DNA from: Sinorhizobium mexicanum
GTDB lineage: Bacteria > Pseudomonadota > Alphaproteobacteria > Rhizobiales > Rhizobiaceae
DNA: 64,000 nt
NCBI RefSeq assembly: GCF_013488225.1
Contig: NZ_CP041238.1
Location: forward strand, 1,017,501-1,081,500
Direction of reading: 5' to 3'
The position numbers and the translations under genes were made by a program. Position 1 is the first letter of the stretch. Each line of letters begins with the position of its first letter. The notes beneath the pieces are model-generated. The model searched no databases and was not told the DNA's origin. It saw nothing but the letters and a program-made list of their open reading frames with translations. Positions 48,734 through 57,606 of this stretch are shown piece by piece.

Positions 48734-49429
48734 TCAGGCCGTCATGGACTCCGACCATTCGGCAAGCGCGGCGATTACGCCGGGCAGGACCGCCATGCGG
48801 GAAATTACTGTTTCGGCGCCAGCTTCGGTCAATTTGTCCGCGTGCGAGGGATAGGTATGAGCGCCGCCGGTGAAGCCGACGACGCGCATCCCAGCGGCAC
48901 GGGCGCCATGAATACCATGCACCGAGTCCTCAATGACGAGGACGCGCGACGGATCGATGCCGAATTGCGCGGCGCCGTGCAGGAAGATATCCGGCTTCGG
49001 CTTGACGCGGTCGGGGCCGAGATCTCGTGCGGAATAGATGTGTTTGCCGAAATGGTCCTTGATACCGACCTTTCCGAGCATGATGGCAAGGCGCTCCGCC
49101 GTGGAGTTGGAGCAGACGCAATGCGGCAGCGTCAGCTGCATCAGCGCCGGCTTCACGCCTTCGATGATCTTGACATCGTGGGCGAGCCGCTTGTCGAGAA
49201 TAGCATCGACCTTGTCGATCAGCGATGCCGACAGCGGAATGCTCGCCTCCTTCTCGATCGCCAGCAGGGTGTTGTGCCAGGTCATGCCGGCAAAACGCTC
49301 GGCCATCTCCTCGACGCTGATCGGGTAGCCCGCCTCCGTCAGCAATCCGGCCTCGACTTCCGAGGCGATGATTTCCGAGTCGACGAGCACACCGTCGCAG
49401 TCGAAGATAATGAGATCGATACCGGTCAT
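48734..49429 (-). CDS. HAD-superfamily phosphatase (beta-phosphoglucomutase/GPH-like)
   Basis: A 231-residue hydrolase. HAD motif I is FDCDGVLVDSE (about residue 8), the second nucleophile region is VCSNSTAERL (motif II Ser), and motif III/IV are the Lys of PDRVKPKPDIF and VIEDSVHGIHGARAAGM. It would dephosphorylate a sugar phosphate; the substrate is not evident. It is divergent from bioR, with 180 bp between starts. Confidence 0.92.
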   Translation of the reverse strand: MTGIDLIIFDCDGVLVDSEIIASEVEAGLLTEAGYPISVEEMAERFAGMTWHNTLLAIEKEASIPLSASLIDKVDAILDKRLAHDVKIIEGVKPALMQLTLPHCVCSNSTAERLAIMLGKVGIKDHFGKHIYSARDLGPDRVKPKPDIFLHGAAQFGIDPSRVLVIEDSVHGIHGARAAGMRVVGFTGGAHTYPSHADKLTEAGAETVISRMAVLPGVIAALAEWSESMTA

Positions 49430-49526
49430 TTGGGGGTCAGTTCCTTGGGAGAAAGAGCGCCTGCGGCAGGGGAGGAGGTCTGGATCGCGGCGAAAGCGGC
49501 AGTCGGGGGAGCTTTATACGATGGCG

Positions 49527-49548
49527 TTCCAAAGCTCAACCTTTGGAA
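49527..49548. promoter_or_regulatory. inverted repeat upstream of bioR
   Basis: TTCCAAAG and CTTTGGAA are perfect 8-bp arms over CTCAAC, 62 bp before the bioR ATG. It could be an operator or structured leader. Confidence 0.4.
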
Positions 49549-49596
49549 ATCGCCCGAAGGGCATCCGAGCTTTCTCGACAGCGTCGGGATGCACCT

Positions 49597-49606
49597 CTAT
49601 CTGTAG
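49597..49606. promoter_or_regulatory. weak BioR-like box over the bioR ribosome-binding region
   Basis: CTATCTGTAG matches seven of ten bases of TTATCTATAA and ends three bases before the bioR ATG. It might permit autoregulation, but the match is poor. Confidence 0.25.
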
Positions 49607-49609
49607 CGC

Positions 49610-50278
49610 ATGAACAAGGAACGCGACGACACGCTTGCAAGCCGCATCAGCCGCGTGCTTGCCGAAAGGATCATCTCCGGAGTGCTGCCGCCGGGCGAGC
49701 GGCTGCGGCAGGATCACGTCGCCGAGGAGTTCGGCGCCAGTCACGTTCCCGTGCGCGAGGCCTTTCGCCGGCTGGAGGCGCAGGGGCTCGCTGTAAGCGA
49801 GCCGCGCCGCGGCGTACGCGTCGCCGCGTTCGACCTCAAGGAGGTGCGCGAGGTTGCCGAGATGCGGGCCGCCCTGGAAGTCCTGGCCCTGCGCCACGCC
49901 GTGCCTCACCTGACACCGGCGATCCTCGACAGGGCCGAGGCGGCAACGGCCGCGGCCGACAGTTCCCGCGATGTGCGCTCCTGGGAAGCAGCGAACCGTG
50001 CCTTTCACCGGATCATTCTCGAGCCCTGCAGTATGCCGCGCCTGCTCGCCGCGATCGATGATCTTCATGCGGCAAGTGCCCGGTTTCTCTTCTCAGCCTG
50101 GCGTTCGAGCTGGGAGGCGCGCACCGATCACGATCACCGGGCGATCCTGGCGGCGCTCCGTCAAGGGAAGGGCGGGGAGGCGGCGACCATTCTCGGGCGT
50201 CATGTCGGATGGATCGGCAAGACTCCGGTGAAGACGGCCGCAGGCGAAGTTCGCGACGCCTTCTCGATCATCGGTTAA
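49610..50278 (+). CDS. bioR: BioR, GntR-family biotin-regulon repressor
   Basis: A 222-residue regulator with a GntR winged helix (about residues 5-72: SRVLAERIISGVLPPGERL, EEFGASHVPVREAFRRLEAQG) and an FCD effector domain (VAEMRAALEVLALRHAVP, FHRIILEPCSMPRLL, DHDHRAILAALRQG). In Agrobacterium, Brucella and relatives, BioR represses biotin genes by binding TTATCTATAA. Three such boxes lie directly downstream of this gene, before bioY, which supports the assignment. The start is an ATG at 49610. Confidence 0.88.
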   Translation: MNKERDDTLASRISRVLAERIISGVLPPGERLRQDHVAEEFGASHVPVREAFRRLEAQGLAVSEPRRGVRVAAFDLKEVREVAEMRAALEVLALRHAVPHLTPAILDRAEAATAAADSSRDVRSWEAANRAFHRIILEPCSMPRLLAAIDDLHAASARFLFSAWRSSWEARTDHDHRAILAALRQGKGGEAATILGRHVGWIGKTPVKTAAGEVRDAFSIIG

Positions 50279-50306
50279 CACGCCTGACGGAAAGCGTGAT
50301 CTTAAA

Positions 50307-50316
50307 TTATCTATAA
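50307..50316. promoter_or_regulatory. BioR box 1
   Basis: TTATCTATAA is an exact match to the BioR operator, 29 bp behind the bioR stop and 172 bp before the bioY start. Confidence 0.75.
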
Positions 50317-50431
50317 TTATTACACGAAGGACGCGCTGAAGGCGTTGACCGGCAGTTTTTCTGTCGTTGACAGGGGCAAACATGTAGCGTCTGCGTATTG
50401 ATTACGTCGCCATTTATGAGTATCGGAGAAA

Positions 50432-50441
50432 TTGTAGATAA
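50432..50441. promoter_or_regulatory. BioR box 2 (reverse orientation, 9 of 10)
   Basis: TTGTAGATAA is TTATCTACAA on the opposite strand, one mismatch from the BioR operator. Its centre is 19 bp from that of box 3. Confidence 0.65.
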
Positions 50442-50450
50442 TTTCAAAGA

Positions 50451-50460
50451 TTATCTATAA
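50451..50460. promoter_or_regulatory. BioR box 3
   Basis: An exact TTATCTATAA ends 27 bp before the bioY ATG at 50488, where bound BioR would block transcription or translation initiation. Confidence 0.8.
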
Positions 50461-50487
50461 TTCTTAACCCTAGCTTTGGGAGAACCC

Positions 50488-51075
50488 ATGTCCGGTCTCG
50501 TTTCCGCGCCTGTCTTCGATCCGCTGCGCCTCGGCGGCAAGACATGGCCCCTAAGAGCCTTGTTCGTTCTGGCAGGCACCGCCTTCCTTGCACTTTCCTC
50601 GCAGATCAGCGTGCCGATGGTGCCGGTACCGATCACCATGCAGACCTTCGCGGTCACCATGATCGGCGTCATTTACGGCTGGCGTTTGGGCGGCGTCACG
50701 ATCCTCGCATGGTTGACGGAAGCCATCGTCGGACTGCCGGTGCTTGCAAACGGCGCGGGCGGCATCGGCCATTTCGCCGGTCCGACCGCCGGCTACCTCG
50801 TCTCTTTCCCGTTGATCGGCGGCCTTGCCGGTTGGCTGGCTGCCCGGGGCTGGGCGGGCGATCGGGTGATACTAAGCTTCCTCGCGCACCTTTCCGCCAA
50901 TGTCCTCTGCCTAGTAATCGGCGCGGCGTGGCTTGCGACGCTGATCGGTCTCGAGAAGGCGGTCATGCTGGGTGCGGTCCCGTTCCTGCTCGGCGCCGTC
51001 ATGAAATCGGCGCTCGCCGCCGCGGTCGTCAAGGCGATCCTGCACTCCGTTCGCAAGCCGGCGGACCTGCTTTGA
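50488..51075 (+). CDS. bioY: BioY, biotin-binding S component (copy 2, solitary)
   Basis: A 195-residue hydrophobic protein with about six membrane segments. BioY pattern: QISVPMVPVPITMQTFAVTMIG (landmark VPVPITMQTF), GLPVLANGAGGIGHFAGPTAGYL and LSFLAHLSANVLCLVIGAAW. It is not accompanied by bioM or bioN here and may function alone or with shared ECF subunits from the 10-kb operon. It lies directly behind the BioR boxes. Its stop overlaps the next gene's start (TTGA). Confidence 0.94.
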   Translation: MSGLVSAPVFDPLRLGGKTWPLRALFVLAGTAFLALSSQISVPMVPVPITMQTFAVTMIGVIYGWRLGGVTILAWLTEAIVGLPVLANGAGGIGHFAGPTAGYLVSFPLIGGLAGWLAARGWAGDRVILSFLAHLSANVLCLVIGAAWLATLIGLEKAVMLGAVPFLLGAVMKSALAAAVVKAILHSVRKPADLL

Positions 51076-51506
51076 CAGTCCGCCTGCGCGGACATCATCT
51101 TCTGTGCCTGCTGAGTTTCGTGGGCGAGGGCTACACGCCCTCGTTCACCCGCAACTACCACGGCGTTGCCGCTCGCCTTTCTGCCGGCGAGCCAATCGAG
51201 ATCGTCGAAGGACCGGATGATATCTGTGCGCCGATGCTGGGGCTGGCCGAGGCTCATTGTCACAACGACAATATCGCCTGTCGCGACAGTCGCGCTTTGG
51301 CTGCGGTAGCTGAACTGCTTGGGCTTACCCTTGGTCCGGGCTCCGTTCTCATTCTCGACGACCGGCGCCTTCAGGACCTGCGCGGCGCCCTTGCGCTTGG
51401 CTCTGTTCGCGCCGCCTGCGATGAATGCGAATGGTCCCCCCTCTGCACGCGCGTCGCGCGGGACGGCTTTGCCGGTGCGCTCGTTCGAGGAGCGCCTACT
51501 CCTTAA
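51072..51506 (+). CDS. DUF1284 domain-containing protein
   Basis: A 144-residue protein starting at a TTG that overlaps the bioY stop. It has VRLRGHHLLCLLSFVGEGY and C-terminal CDECEWSPLCTRVARDG, a cysteine-rich pattern (with HCHNDNIACRDS) typical of this family, which suggests a metal or Fe-S site. No function is established. Co-translation with bioY under BioR control raises the possibility of a link to biotin or its use. Confidence 0.85.
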   Translation: MTVRLRGHHLLCLLSFVGEGYTPSFTRNYHGVAARLSAGEPIEIVEGPDDICAPMLGLAEAHCHNDNIACRDSRALAAVAELLGLTLGPGSVLILDDRRLQDLRGALALGSVRAACDECEWSPLCTRVARDGFAGALVRGAPTP

Positions 51507-51599
51507 ATCGTAGCCGATCTAAGGATAAAAACATGCAGCAATTCACAGTGCTACAGCGTCCTTTGCGCGTCTGATAAGACGCGTGGCGCCGTATAGCGT
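51502..51599. repeat. mosaic palindromic intergenic repeat, copy 3
   Basis: CCTTAAATC-gtagcc-GATCTAAGG (51502-51525) is followed by AACATGCAG, CTACAGCG (51552-51559), the hairpin CGCGTCT-gata-AGACGCG (51567-51584) and GTATAGCG. Compared with copies 2 and 4, modules A and B are in the opposite orientation. It lies between the DUF1284 and ArsR-like genes. Confidence 0.78.
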
Positions 51600-51601
51600 C
51601 C

Positions 51602-52282
51602 TTATTGTGGGAAGAGTTCTGAGAAGGCTTTTTCGCCACTATCGGTAAAGCGAATGGCGCGGCTGTTCTGCTCACGCTTTGCCCACCCCTTGTCGATGAA
51701 GAGGGTCAGGAGTGCCTCGCCGAGCGAGCCGGCAAGATGCGAGCGGCGCTCGCTCCAGTCGAGACAGGTCCGGCAAATCGGCCGGCGGGATTTCTTGAGT
51801 GCGGCATAGTCAATGCCCAAGGCCTCGATGCGGATCTGACCGGCATCGGTCAGTGCGAGGTCATCGCCGGTGATTTCGATCTGGCGGGCGGCGACCAGAC
51901 TGTCGAGCATGCGCACCCCGTAGTCGCCGGCGAGGTGATTGTAGCAGACGCGTGCCTTTCTGAGCGCGGGATCCTTCGGTCCCGGTTGATGGCGAGTCAA
52001 GCCGCGGCTTGCTGCAAAACCCATGATGCTTTCCAGCATCAGTCCGACCTCGTCCTCGCTCAGGGCATAATAGCGGTGGCGACCCTGCTTGCGCTGCGTC
52101 AGCAATCCGCCGGCCTCCAGCTTGGCAAGGTGCGAGCTTGCGGTCTGCAGCGTGATCCCGGCATGCGTAGCCAGCTCGGTTGCAGTCAATGCCCGACCGC
52201 CCATCAGCGCGGTCAGCATGTTGGCGCGCGCGGGATCGCCGATGAGTGAGCCGATCAGGGCAATGTCCGGACCTTCCTTCAT
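51602..52282 (-). CDS. ArsR-type winged-helix transcriptional regulator
   Basis: A 226-residue regulator. The N-terminal HTH (about residues 10-85) reads GDPARANMLTALMGGRALTATELATHAG...TASSHLAKLEAGGLL, typical of ArsR repressors, and the following DDE-type wing GRHRYYALSEDE. The long C-terminal part (KARVCYNHLAGDYGV, PICRTCLDWSERRSHLAGSLG) is a second conserved domain with cysteines. The inducer is unknown. A perfect palindrome abuts its start, and a NIPSNAP/monooxygenase pair is divergent. Confidence 0.9.
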   Translation of the reverse strand: MKEGPDIALIGSLIGDPARANMLTALMGGRALTATELATHAGITLQTASSHLAKLEAGGLLTQRKQGRHRYYALSEDEVGLMLESIMGFAASRGLTRHQPGPKDPALRKARVCYNHLAGDYGVRMLDSLVAARQIEITGDDLALTDAGQIRIEALGIDYAALKKSRRPICRTCLDWSERRSHLAGSLGEALLTLFIDKGWAKREQNSRAIRFTDSGEKAFSELFPQ

Positions 52283-52283
52283 A

Positions 52284-52301
52284 CTTCGATCATAATCGAA
52301 G
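52284..52301. promoter_or_regulatory. candidate operator of the ArsR-type regulator
   Basis: CTTCGAT-cata-ATCGAAG is a perfect inverted repeat starting one base beyond the regulator's ATG, in the 72-bp divergent gap. It is well placed for autorepression and control of the NIPSNAP gene. Confidence 0.7.
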
Positions 52302-52354
52302 CATCCGCGCCGGACAAGTCGGCATAGTTGTCGTCAACCAGAAAGGAGACGACC

Positions 52355-52675
52355 GTGATCACCTGCTTCATCCGCTACGAGATCGACCCGTTCCGCAAGG
52401 ACGATTTTGCGACCTATGCCCGCAATTGGGGCGAAGCCATTCCCCGCTGCGGTGCCGATCTCATCGGTTATTTTGGTCCGCACGAGGGGTCGGCTACGAT
52501 TGCCTACGGAGTCTATAACATCGAAAGCCTCGCCGCCTACGAGGCCTACCGCGCAAGGCTTGCCGCCGATCCGCTTGGCCGCGAGAATTACGAGTTCGCC
52601 AAGCGTGAGCGCTTCATTCTGAAGGAGGACCGCATCTTCCTGAAGAACGTCTCGCTGCCGCACGGAAAGGAGTGA
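52355..52675 (+). CDS. NIPSNAP family protein
   Basis: A 106-residue dimeric alpha-beta barrel protein of the NIPSNAP type, beginning at GTG with AAGGAG six bases upstream. Landmarks: ITCFIRYEIDPFRKDDFATYARNW and the C-terminal ADPLGRENYEFAKRERFILKEDRIFLK. Bacterial members have unclear functions. It is the first gene of a pair with the ABM gene (5 bp) and divergent from the regulator. Confidence 0.88.
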   Translation: MITCFIRYEIDPFRKDDFATYARNWGEAIPRCGADLIGYFGPHEGSATIAYGVYNIESLAAYEAYRARLAADPLGRENYEFAKRERFILKEDRIFLKNVSLPHGKE

Positions 52676-52679
52676 CGCA

Positions 52680-53039
52680 ATGATCGCCGTGATTTTCGAA
52701 GTGCTGCCGGCCGAAGGCAGGCGCGACACCTATCTCGGCCTTGCCGCCGATCTGCGTCCTCTGCTGGAGGAGATCGACGGCTTCATCTCAATCGAGCGGT
52801 TTCAGAGCCTTGCCGATCCAAACAAGCTGCTGTCGCTTTCCTTTTGGCGAGACGAGGCGGCGGTGAAGGCGTGGCGCAACGGTGCCGAGCACCGCGCGGC
52901 GCAGGAGGCCGGACGGCGCGGAGTCTTTGCCGACTACCGGCTGCGGATCGCGGCAGTCGTCCGGGACTACGGTCTCAGCGACCGCGATCAGGTCCCTCCG
53001 GACAGCCGGCAATGGCACGGCCGAGCCGAGACGACTTGA
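52680..53039 (+). CDS. antibiotic biosynthesis monooxygenase (ABM) family protein
   Basis: A 119-residue small ferredoxin-like-fold protein. The ABM pattern is IAVIFEVLPAEGRRDTYLGLAADLRPLL and GFISIERFQS...LLSLSFWRDEAAVKAWRNGAEHRAAQEAGR (landmark SFWRDEAAVKAWR). Such proteins are co-factor-free monooxygenases or haem-degrading relatives, often of unknown substrate. It is co-transcribed with the NIPSNAP gene, start 5 bp after its stop. Confidence 0.88.
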   Translation: MIAVIFEVLPAEGRRDTYLGLAADLRPLLEEIDGFISIERFQSLADPNKLLSLSFWRDEAAVKAWRNGAEHRAAQEAGRRGVFADYRLRIAAVVRDYGLSDRDQVPPDSRQWHGRAETT

Positions 53040-53077
53040 GAGGAAGCGCTCGACAGCCGGGCACTGATTGCGGGTAG

Positions 53078-54310
<1,233 letters not shown>

Positions 54311-54385
54311 TCAACCAGTTCCGCTCGGGTCTTCGAAAAGCGCTCCGTCCGGTTTTTGTACCTTCAGTCCCGGAAGGAGAGCTTT

Positions 54386-54420
54386 AAACGCCCGGAATCC
54401 GATGAGGATTCCGGGCGTTT
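54386..54420. terminator. bidirectional terminator between ccrM and the RTX gene
   Basis: AAACGCCCGGAATCC and GGATTCCGGGCGTTT form a 15-bp stem over GATGA, with A and T runs at the two ends. Confidence 0.9.
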
Positions 54421-54445
54421 GTATCAATGCCCAAATCGAGGCGCA

Positions 54446-55483
54446 TCAGAGGAAGAAGTCGTCGACCCGCAGGCTGGAGACGCCGTTTACCTTGATCTGG
54501 AAATCGGCATAGCCGTCGCCATTGACATCGCCCGAGACGACGCCAGAGCGGAAGTTCAGTTCGCCGGCGTCGCCCGAAAAGGCGGCACTGCCGATGAAAA
54601 CAAACTTCTGGTTTCCGCTCCAGGTGGTGTCGGCATCGATCGTCGACAGGTCGATGACGTCCCATTCCGACCGGTGGAAATCGGCGATCACATCGCGCCG
54701 GCTGCCGACCGCCGATTCGCTGATCGCGTTGAAATCGAAGCTGTCGGTGCCGGTGCCGCCGTTGAGGTAGTCGAAACCGGTACCGCCGCGCAGGATATCG
54801 GCGCCCGCACCACCATAAAGATCGTCGTCGCCGGTGCCGCCATCGAGGAAATCGTCGCCGGCGAGGCCCTCGAGAATGTCGTGGCCGCCGAGCCCGCGCA
54901 GCACATTGGCGACCGAACTGCCGGTAATGTCGTCATGGCCGTAGTTGGTGCCCGTCGCATTCTCGACGCTGATCAGGTCTTCCCGGCGGCCGGTGCCGGT
55001 GGTCGCATATTTATAGCCGAGGTCGATCGTCACACCCCGGCCGCGCTCCGAACCGAAGCTGTCCTGCAGTTGGTAGCTGATCGTGTCGATGCCGGTGCCG
55101 CCGTTGAAGTAGTTCTTGAAGCCGACCGAAAGGAAGGTGTCGTTGCCGCTATCGCCATAATAGTCGCTGGCATAGGTTTCGATCTCGAAGCGATCGTTGC
55201 CGCTTCCGCCGTAAACCACGTCGTAGGAGCTTGCGTCACGGACACGTGCGTCGGCGATATAAAGATCGTCGCCGGCGCCCATGAAGATGTCGTTGCCGCC
55301 TTCGAAGTAATTAACGACAACATCGTTGCCGTAGCCCGCGTCGACAAAATTATATCCGCCGTAACTGTCGGTCCTGTTCAGATGAATCTGGTCGTTTCCA
55401 TCAAGTGCATAGATCTCTACCGAGATGTAGCCGTTCTGGACGATCTTGTCGCTGTAGTTCGTGCCGTAGATACGCGTGGCCAT
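54446..55483 (-). CDS. RTX-type calcium-binding secreted protein
   Basis: A 345-residue protein rich in Gly/Asp nonapeptide repeats (GGSGNDRF, GDSGNDTF, GGTGIDTI, GGTGDDDLYGGAGADILRGGTGFDYLNGGTG, about residues 90-105 and 200-245) that form a calcium beta-roll. The C-terminus RVDDFFL (acidic residues followed by a hydrophobic tail) is typical of a type I secretion signal. The rest resembles the serralysin C-terminal domain. No protease motif and no type I exporter genes are nearby. Confidence 0.9.
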   Translation of the reverse strand: MATRIYGTNYSDKIVQNGYISVEIYALDGNDQIHLNRTDSYGGYNFVDAGYGNDVVVNYFEGGNDIFMGAGDDLYIADARVRDASSYDVVYGGSGNDRFEIETYASDYYGDSGNDTFLSVGFKNYFNGGTGIDTISYQLQDSFGSERGRGVTIDLGYKYATTGTGRREDLISVENATGTNYGHDDITGSSVANVLRGLGGHDILEGLAGDDFLDGGTGDDDLYGGAGADILRGGTGFDYLNGGTGTDSFDFNAISESAVGSRRDVIADFHRSEWDVIDLSTIDADTTWSGNQKFVFIGSAAFSGDAGELNFRSGVVSGDVNGDGYADFQIKVNGVSSLRVDDFFL

Positions 55484-55638
55484 GGAACAGAACCTTTCGG
55501 GGTGGGCGTCGAATTCTGGTTCTGATCATGGACGGCAACAGCTGAATGACGGCTGAACCGATTGTGGCGCTTTGATGATTTCAAAGCCGTCGCGCGTATC
55601 GCAAAGCCGCGCGGAGCTGGCCGAGCCCGTCGAGGTCC

Positions 55639-56256
55639 TCAGTGCTGAATGCCGTAGCAGGCGAGATCGACTTTCAGCTTCTCGGGGTCGGTAAAGTGAA
55701 CGGCGTGCCAACCCGCGCTGCGCGCGCCTTCCACATTGGGCATGCTGTCGTCGATGAAGAGCGTGGCAGCGGGGTCCAGGTCAAAAGCCTTGGCATGGGC
55801 GCGATAGATGGCGACCTCCGGCTTGATCAGGCCGACATCGCCGGAGACTGTCACGCCGCGGGGCAGCGTCAGGAAGGGGTAAAGCTTCTGCGCCTCGCGG
55901 AATGTATCGGACGCGAAATTTGTGAGCATGGTGACATCGCGCCCTTCGTTGATCAGTCCCTCCATCAGGGAGACGGTCTCGACATAGGCATGCGGCACCA
56001 TCTCGTGCCAGCATTTGCGAAAGGACCGAATCTGATCCTCGCGATCCGGGTGTGCCCTGATCAGCATGTCCTCCGCTTCTTCCCAGGAGCGTCCTCGGTC
56101 CTGTTCGACATTCCAGTCGTGGGTGCAGACATTGGCGAAGAACCAGTTGCGCTCGGCTTCGTCCGGGATAATGCGGCAGTAGGGAAGACGCGGGTCGTAA
56201 TGGATCAGCACCTTGCCGATGTCGAAGACGATGTGGCGGATGTTTGCGCTGCTCAT
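55639..56256 (-). CDS. HAD-superfamily hydrolase (YihX-like)
   Basis: A 205-residue hydrolase. Motif I reads VFDIGKVLIHYDP (about residue 10), where the second aspartate of the usual DxD is Gly, as in YihX-type enzymes (DLGNV). Motif III/IV are LIKPEVAIYRAHAKAF (Lys) and FIDDSMPNVEGARSAGW. YihX dephosphorylates alpha-glucose-1-phosphate, but the substrate here is not established. ATG 56256 is preferred over a TTG two codons earlier. Confidence 0.88.
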   Translation of the reverse strand: MSSANIRHIVFDIGKVLIHYDPRLPYCRIIPDEAERNWFFANVCTHDWNVEQDRGRSWEEAEDMLIRAHPDREDQIRSFRKCWHEMVPHAYVETVSLMEGLINEGRDVTMLTNFASDTFREAQKLYPFLTLPRGVTVSGDVGLIKPEVAIYRAHAKAFDLDPAATLFIDDSMPNVEGARSAGWHAVHFTDPEKLKVDLACYGIQH

Positions 56257-56327
56257 CGGCAATCCCTAGTTGTTCCAATGGTTTCTGTGTGGAGGACAGG
56301 CAAGAACCGCTCACGCCCTTGTTTGTT

Positions 56328-57422
56328 CTAGCTTCGCTCGGCTTTGAAGGCGCTTGGTATAGCCTGGGCGATCGCCTTTTTCATGACGGTTGGCAACGCC
56401 TGCGCCCCAAGCGACGCGATCGGCTCCCACCATCCGTTCAAGCCCGTCTCGGCGCGCTGAACATTGGCGCGGTAGATCGAGAGGCGCAACTCGAAATGCG
56501 TAAAAACATGCGTGATCGTTCCGCAGGACTCCCAGGACGCGGCGAAGGGTTGGGCGGCGATTGAGGTCTCGCCGTCTCGGCGTGCAGTCCATCCCGTTCC
56601 TGGTACTTCGGTCATGCCGCCGAGAAGGCCGGTGTCGGCACGCTTCTGCAGATAGACGGCGTTCGAGCGGTCGATCGCCACGAAGGCCGCGCCGAGGCGG
56701 AGCGGTTTTTGCTTCTTTTCCGCCTTGCGTGGAAAGGTTTCAGGGTCGGCCGTTGCCAGCGCCAGACAGCTTGCCCGGAAGGGACAGAGCGAACAGGCCG
56801 GCCGCTTCGGGCTGCAGATCGTTGCGCCGAGATCCATCATCGCCTGCGCGAAGTCGCCCGGGCGATCCTCTGGCGTGAGCGCAAGGACTCGCGCCCGCAT
56901 TTCCGGCTTGGCCGCGGGCAATGGCGTTTCGATGGCGTAAAGTCGGGAGATCACGCGCTCGACATTGCCGTCGAGAACGGCGCTTCGGCGGTTGAAAGCG
57001 ATCGCGGCGACCGCCGCCGCCGTGTAGCCGCCGATGCCGGGAAGTGCTTTCAGCGCTTCCTCACTATCCGGAAAGCGCCCGCCGTGCTCGCCCGCCACCG
57101 CTTCGGCGCATTTCTTCAGGTTGCGCGCACGGGCGTAGTAGCCGAGCCCGGCCCAGGCTTTCATCACGTCTTCGGTCTCCGCTGCGGCAAGATCGTTGAT
57201 CGTCGGCCACAGCGTCAGGAACTTGTTGAAATAGGCCTTGACCGCCTGGACGGTGGTCTGCTGCAGCATGACCTCGGACAGCCAGACGTGGTAGGGATCG
57301 GCGAGAACGCCCTTTCGCGTCATTGGCGGCGAGACCCGCCAGGGAAGATCGCGGTGGTGGCGATCGTACCAGTCGAGAAGAAGAAAGGTGGCGTCCGCCG
57401 CCTTCGGGGTGTCGTGCATCAT
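56328..57422 (-). CDS. mutY: A/G-specific adenine glycosylase
   Basis: A 364-residue base-excision repair glycosylase removing adenine opposite 8-oxoguanine. The helix-hairpin-helix and catalytic Asp region is LPGIGGYTAAAVAAIAFNRRSAVLDGNVERV (landmarks GIGGYTAAAVAAIAF, VLDGNVERV), and the 4Fe-4S cluster motif C-x6-C-x2-C-x5-C is in CSPKRPACSLCPFRASC. A NUDIX-like C-terminal domain follows (about 230-360). The start is one of two adjacent ATG codons at 57419/57422. It is divergent from the DciA-like gene with the mosaic repeat copy 4 between. Confidence 0.96.
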   Translation of the reverse strand: MMHDTPKAADATFLLLDWYDRHHRDLPWRVSPPMTRKGVLADPYHVWLSEVMLQQTTVQAVKAYFNKFLTLWPTINDLAAAETEDVMKAWAGLGYYARARNLKKCAEAVAGEHGGRFPDSEEALKALPGIGGYTAAAVAAIAFNRRSAVLDGNVERVISRLYAIETPLPAAKPEMRARVLALTPEDRPGDFAQAMMDLGATICSPKRPACSLCPFRASCLALATADPETFPRKAEKKQKPLRLGAAFVAIDRSNAVYLQKRADTGLLGGMTEVPGTGWTARRDGETSIAAQPFAASWESCGTITHVFTHFELRLSIYRANVQRAETGLNGWWEPIASLGAQALPTVMKKAIAQAIPSAFKAERS

Positions 57423-57465
57423 TTGCCGGGGAATCCTTTTCCGGCCTATAGTTGGATGATGGGAC

Positions 57466-57567
57466 CTACAGCGCCGCACGTCTTATCAGATGCGGAAGGG
57501 TCGCTGTAGCACTTTGAATTGCTGCATGTTTATCGTTAAATCCGCTACGATTTAAGGAAACATACAG
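57466..57567. repeat. mosaic palindromic intergenic repeat, copy 4
   Basis: Module A is bounded by CTACAGCG (57466-57473) and CGCTGTAG (57502-57509); module B runs from CTGCATGTTT (57522-57531) through TTAAATC-cgctac-GATTTAA (57536-57555) to AAACATACAG (57558-57567). The order and orientation equal copy 2. Confidence 0.82.
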
Positions 57568-57606
57568 TAGGCTTCAAGGCGCAATCGGAATTGCAAACAG
57601 AAAGTC

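Noticed and set aside
55569..55585. CTTTGATGATTTCAAAG as an FNR box
   Set aside because: The half-site spacing is one base too short for TTGAT-N4-ATCAA.
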